A DNA stretch of 7,061 nucleotides from Campylobacteraceae bacterium (GTDB lineage Bacteria; Campylobacterota; Campylobacteria; Campylobacterales; Sulfurovaceae), in assembly GCA_027079365.1 (NCBI GenBank), contig JALWVW010000082.1:1-7061 (forward strand), written 5' to 3'. The notes below the pieces were generated by a model that was not told where the DNA came from, ran no database searches, and saw only the letters and a program-made list of their open reading frames with translations. Position numbers and translations under genes: made by a program. Within the stretch, counting starts at the first letter, position 1; each line of letters begins with the position of its first letter. Positions 5,311 through 7,061 of the stretch are shown here, piece by piece.

Positions 5311-5964
5311 TTATAGGCTCTCTATGTTTCCTACCACTTTCCCCACAATACTTACCTCATCTGGAGCCAACACTTCAGGAGAGTAGTTCTTGTTGTCCGA
5401 AATGAGCTCCACCATACCATCGGCTCTCTGTCGGATGCGTTTAATGAAGAGTCCTGCTGTTGTCGAGGCAATGAAAATACCATCTCTGCCAATGTTGGTC
5501 TGTGCTCTATCAACAAATACGATAGAACCATCCTGAAGCGTGGGCTCCATAGACTCACCATCCACATGAATGGCCTCAAGTTCGGTACTGCCCATGCCTA
5601 CCATATTGTGCATAATCTTCTCATCTAGCGTGATCGTTTCATACGTTTCGTCAAACACCTCGGCACCACCACCGGCACTAGCCCGTATGTCTGCAAAGTA
5701 ACGAATTTGAAAGAACTTATTGGTCTCTTCGATCAACATATCCACCGCCTGATCAAAAAAGAGCCAGTTCACTGAGATCTTCTTTTGGGCACAAAACTGC
5801 AGAATCTCCTCATAGGGGATAGAGTTTCGCTTCTTCATCGTAGCGAAGGTTGCCTGAGGAATACCCAGCTCGCTGGCCACATCTTTATCGAAGATTTTCT
5901 TGCTTAGGCTTCTCTCTGAGATAATATCTTTGAGTTTGTCAATCACCGTCTTAAAATCTACCAT
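5311..5964 (-). CDS. CI/LexA-like self-cleaving repressor (N-terminal HTH, C-terminal S24 peptidase)
   Basis: This is a 217-aa regulator. Residues 1 to about 70 form a CI-repressor-type helix-turn-helix (KIFDKDVASELGIPQATFATM, then a SVNWLFF end). Residues about 90-215 are an S24 domain: a predicted Ala97-Gly98 cleavage bond in RASAGGG, the catalytic serine in DGESMEPTLQDG (Ser138) and the lysine in FIKRIR (Lys175). The 37-residue Ser-Lys spacing equals that of E. coli LexA (119/156), so self-cleavage looks intact. Such repressors usually silence stress or phage genes until RecA filaments trigger cleavage. No phage genes are visible, so it may be a resident regulator; several Campylobacterota lack LexA. 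AGGAG lies 7 nt before the ATG. Its promoter overlaps inverted repeats, suggesting autoregulation. Confidence 0.92.
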   Translation of the reverse strand: MVDFKTVIDKLKDIISERSLSKKIFDKDVASELGIPQATFATMKKRNSIPYEEILQFCAQKKISVNWLFFDQAVDMLIEETNKFFQIRYFADIRASAGGGAEVFDETYETITLDEKIMHNMVGMGSTELEAIHVDGESMEPTLQDGSIVFVDRAQTNIGRDGIFIASTTAGLFIKRIRQRADGMVELISDNKNYSPEVLAPDEVSIVGKVVGNIESL

Positions 5965-5996
5965 TCCATACTCCTTTTGGGGTCATTAGGCATATT

Positions 5997-6026
5997 ATAA
6001 TACAAAAATACTTAAAAGTATGACAA
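5997..6026 (-). promoter_or_regulatory. Predicted promoter of the S24 repressor gene
   Basis: On the minus strand TTGTCA (6021-6026) and TATTAT (5997-6002) are each one base from consensus and 18 nt apart. An overlapping perfect TATAAT lies at 5994-5999, but its spacing to TTGTCA would be 21 nt. The start codon is about 33 nt beyond the -10 box, leaving room for a short leader with AGGAG. Confidence 0.55.
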
Positions 6027-6041
6027 TTTGACATATTTTTA
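6008..6041. promoter_or_regulatory. Overlapping inverted repeats, candidate operator between repressor and small gene
   Basis: Two inverted repeats overlap here. ATACTT-AA-AAGTAT (6008-6021) is perfect. A larger one centred on T6027 spans 6013-6041, with 12 of 14 base pairs matching; its core is TATGaCAA-T-TTGaCATA. The core also contains back-to-back -35 elements (TTGTCA minus, TTGACA plus), so binding here would block both promoters. This is the layout expected for an autoregulated CI-type repressor. Part of the symmetry could come simply from two facing -35 boxes and A/T tracts. Confidence 0.5.
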
Positions 6042-6068
6042 CTATTTTTCTTACAAAACAACTATACT
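6028..6068 (+). promoter_or_regulatory. Predicted promoter of the 41-codon small gene
   Basis: A consensus TTGACA lies at 6028-6033. With 18 nt spacing the -10 would be TACAAA (6052-6057), which is weak; a better -10, TATACT, lies at 6063-6068. Runs of T recur about every 10 nt in between, a pattern described for Campylobacter and Helicobacter sigma-70 promoters that use a -10 box and upstream T-tracts. Either element would give a short leader before the ATG at 6099. Confidence 0.5.
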
Positions 6069-6098
6069 TCTCATAGAAATTGTTAAAAAGGATGTAAA

Positions 6099-6224
6099 AT
6101 GAATATCAAAACAAACAGAGCACTTCTTAAAGAAGCGATCAACAGCGGATGTCAAACAGTGGCTCAGCTGGCACATTTTCTCAGAGTCAGAGCATTGTTA
6201 GAGAATGGATACCGCACCTTTTAA
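6099..6224 (+). CDS. Small 41-aa protein of unknown function, divergent from the repressor
   Basis: This is an ORF of 41 codons plus stop, beginning MNIKTNRALLKEAINSGC and ending ENGYRTF. I do not recognise its family. Support for a real gene: AAAAAGGA sits 6 nt before the ATG, a plausible promoter lies upstream, and the ORF fills the space between that promoter and the convergent moeA stop 9 nt away. The middle, LLKEAINSGCQTVAQLAHFL (9-28), reads as a helix, a Gly turn and a second helix beginning T-V-A-Q-L-A, much like half of a helix-turn-helix. The net charge is slightly positive, with no membrane segment. Its place opposite a CI-like repressor, sharing a symmetric operator region, invites comparison with Cro, but it is shorter than Cro and this is speculation. 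Confidence 0.6.
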   Translation: MNIKTNRALLKEAINSGCQTVAQLAHFLRVRALLENGYRTF

Positions 6225-6233
6225 AGAGCACCT

Positions 6234-7061
6234 CTAAAGTACAACCACATCAATCTCTTGACCCGCTTCAACACTGCTGGCTTCCTCAGAGGTATAGACC
6301 AGCGCAATCGTGCCCAACATATTGGTAAGGATCGCAGAGGTACCTACTTTCTTGCCTTCGAAGTCCACCTTGTACTTTCCCTCTTCGATGCTTAGATTAC
6401 AAGCGGTAAACTCTGTTTTTTTGGCACGCTTGACAAAAGGCTCTTTGAGTGTGGCTTTCATCATAGGAAGCAAAAAGGAACCATTTTGAAGCTTCTGGAT
6501 GAGAGGAATGAGATAGATCAGCGCCATGATCGTAGAAGAGTAAGCAAAACCTGGCAGTGCTACGATAAACTTATTCTCTTTGCGTGCGATGATGATATGC
6601 TGTCCAGGCTTGACCCGCACGCCTCGCAAGACGATCTCACATCCCAGTTCATAAATCACATCCTTGACAAAGTCAAAGTCCCCTACGCTCACACCGCCAG
6701 TGGTCACGACGATATCACTTACTTCTAGTGCTTCAGAGAGTGCCTCGAAAATCGTCTCTCTGTCATCTTTGATACACTTATAGTGTAGAGGGTCTCCTCC
6801 ATATTTGGTCACGATGGACTCTATGGTATAGTTGTTGGAGCTGCGTATCTGTGCATCATTAGTCTGCTCCTCCCCTAGATCGAGCAGCTCACTCCCAGTA
6901 GAGAGGACAGCGACCTGAGGCTTATCATAGACAGTGACCTCCGTAATATTGAGGCTTGCCAGCACACCGATCTGTGGAAAATCGATCACAGACCCTTCAC
7001 CTATAAGCTTTTCGTCCTTGGCGTAGTTCTCTCCGACTTCTCGCACAGAGAACCCAAAGGG
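6234..7061 (-). CDS. moeA: Molybdopterin molybdenumtransferase MoeA, N-terminus beyond the window
   Basis: The visible 275 codons run off the right edge, opening with PFGFSVREVGENY, so roughly the first third of a usual 400-aa MoeA is missing. Family marks (numbered in the visible part) are STGSEL (54-59), IRSSN (72-76), the molybdopterin-binding TTGGVSVGDFDF (120-131), KPGQHII (151-157) and LPGFAYS (169-175), then the C-terminal domain IV ending in EIDVVVL. MoeA inserts molybdate into adenylylated molybdopterin to complete the molybdenum cofactor used by enzymes such as nitrate reductase and formate dehydrogenase. The LPG loop reads LPGFAYS where E. coli has LPGNPVS; I believe related variants occur in Campylobacterota, so this is probably lineage variation. 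The gene converges on the small ORF with 9 nt between stops and no visible terminator. Confidence 0.94.
   Translation of the reverse strand, partial: PFGFSVREVGENYAKDEKLIGEGSVIDFPQIGVLASLNITEVTVYDKPQVAVLSTGSELLDLGEEQTNDAQIRSSNNYTIESIVTKYGGDPLHYKCIKDDRETIFEALSEALEVSDIVVTTGGVSVGDFDFVKDVIYELGCEIVLRGVRVKPGQHIIIARKENKFIVALPGFAYSSTIMALIYLIPLIQKLQNGSFLLPMMKATLKEPFVKRAKKTEFTACNLSIEEGKYKVDFEGKKVGTSAILTNMLGTIALVYTSEEASSVEAGQEIDVVVL

Noticed and set aside
5290..5320. Terminator between the DksA-like gene and the repressor
   Set aside because: No stem-loop with a T-run could be found in or around the 18-bp convergent gap.
6216..6240. Bidirectional terminator between the small gene and moeA
   Set aside because: Only a 4-bp stem (AGAG/CTCT) with flanking mismatches is present, too weak to call.

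Overview
The window looks like chromosomal DNA from a free-living Campylobacterota (epsilonproteobacterium), possibly of the Sulfurovum/Sulfurimonas kind. The evidence is protein resemblance (YaaA, a SUI1 protein, a DksA/TraR-type zinc-finger protein, an S24 repressor and MoeA of the types I associate with this phylum), AT-rich intergenic promoters and tightly overlapping genes. The genus is a guess; no database could be searched.

Layout. Positions 1-298 (minus strand) hold three tRNA genes in transcription order Thr(TGT)-Tyr(GTA)-Gly(TCC), the Gly gene cut by the window edge. A perfect-consensus sigma-70 promoter lies at 331-359. The same Thr-Tyr-Gly order precedes tufB in E. coli, so tuf probably lies off the left edge. 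Positions 404-3659 (minus) are an anaerobic (class III) ribonucleotide reductase operon. Positions 3876-5292 (plus) are a compact three-gene operon: yaaA, a SUI1/YciH-like factor and a DksA/TraR-type zinc-finger protein. A self-cleaving CI/LexA-like repressor (5311-5964, minus) is divergent from an unannotated 41-codon small gene (6099-6224, plus). The 3' part of moeA (6234-7061, minus) runs off the right edge.

The main point is the reductase operon. The large NrdD ORF (697 aa) has the ATP cone, catalytic cysteines and zinc-ribbon region but stops before the glycyl-radical segment. That segment (motif RVMGY) is a separate 53-aa protein. Between the two lies a complete 112-aa gene that resembles the LpdD-like family, and nrdG follows. 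All junctions are overlaps or a 5-nt gap, and the two inner starts have strong Shine-Dalgarno sequences. The arrangement is therefore NrdD(large) - LpdD-like - NrdD(glycyl radical subunit) - NrdG, a split class III reductase rather than a sequencing frameshift. A 15-bp direct repeat at the split junction may be a trace of how it arose.

The nrdD/yaaA intergenic region holds a perfect FNR-type box, a duplicated AGTATACTC element and a 14-bp palindrome in the presumed nrdD leader. The repressor/small-gene intergenic region holds overlapping inverted repeats that cover back-to-back -35 elements. It reads as a shared operator, perhaps a CI/Cro-like switch.
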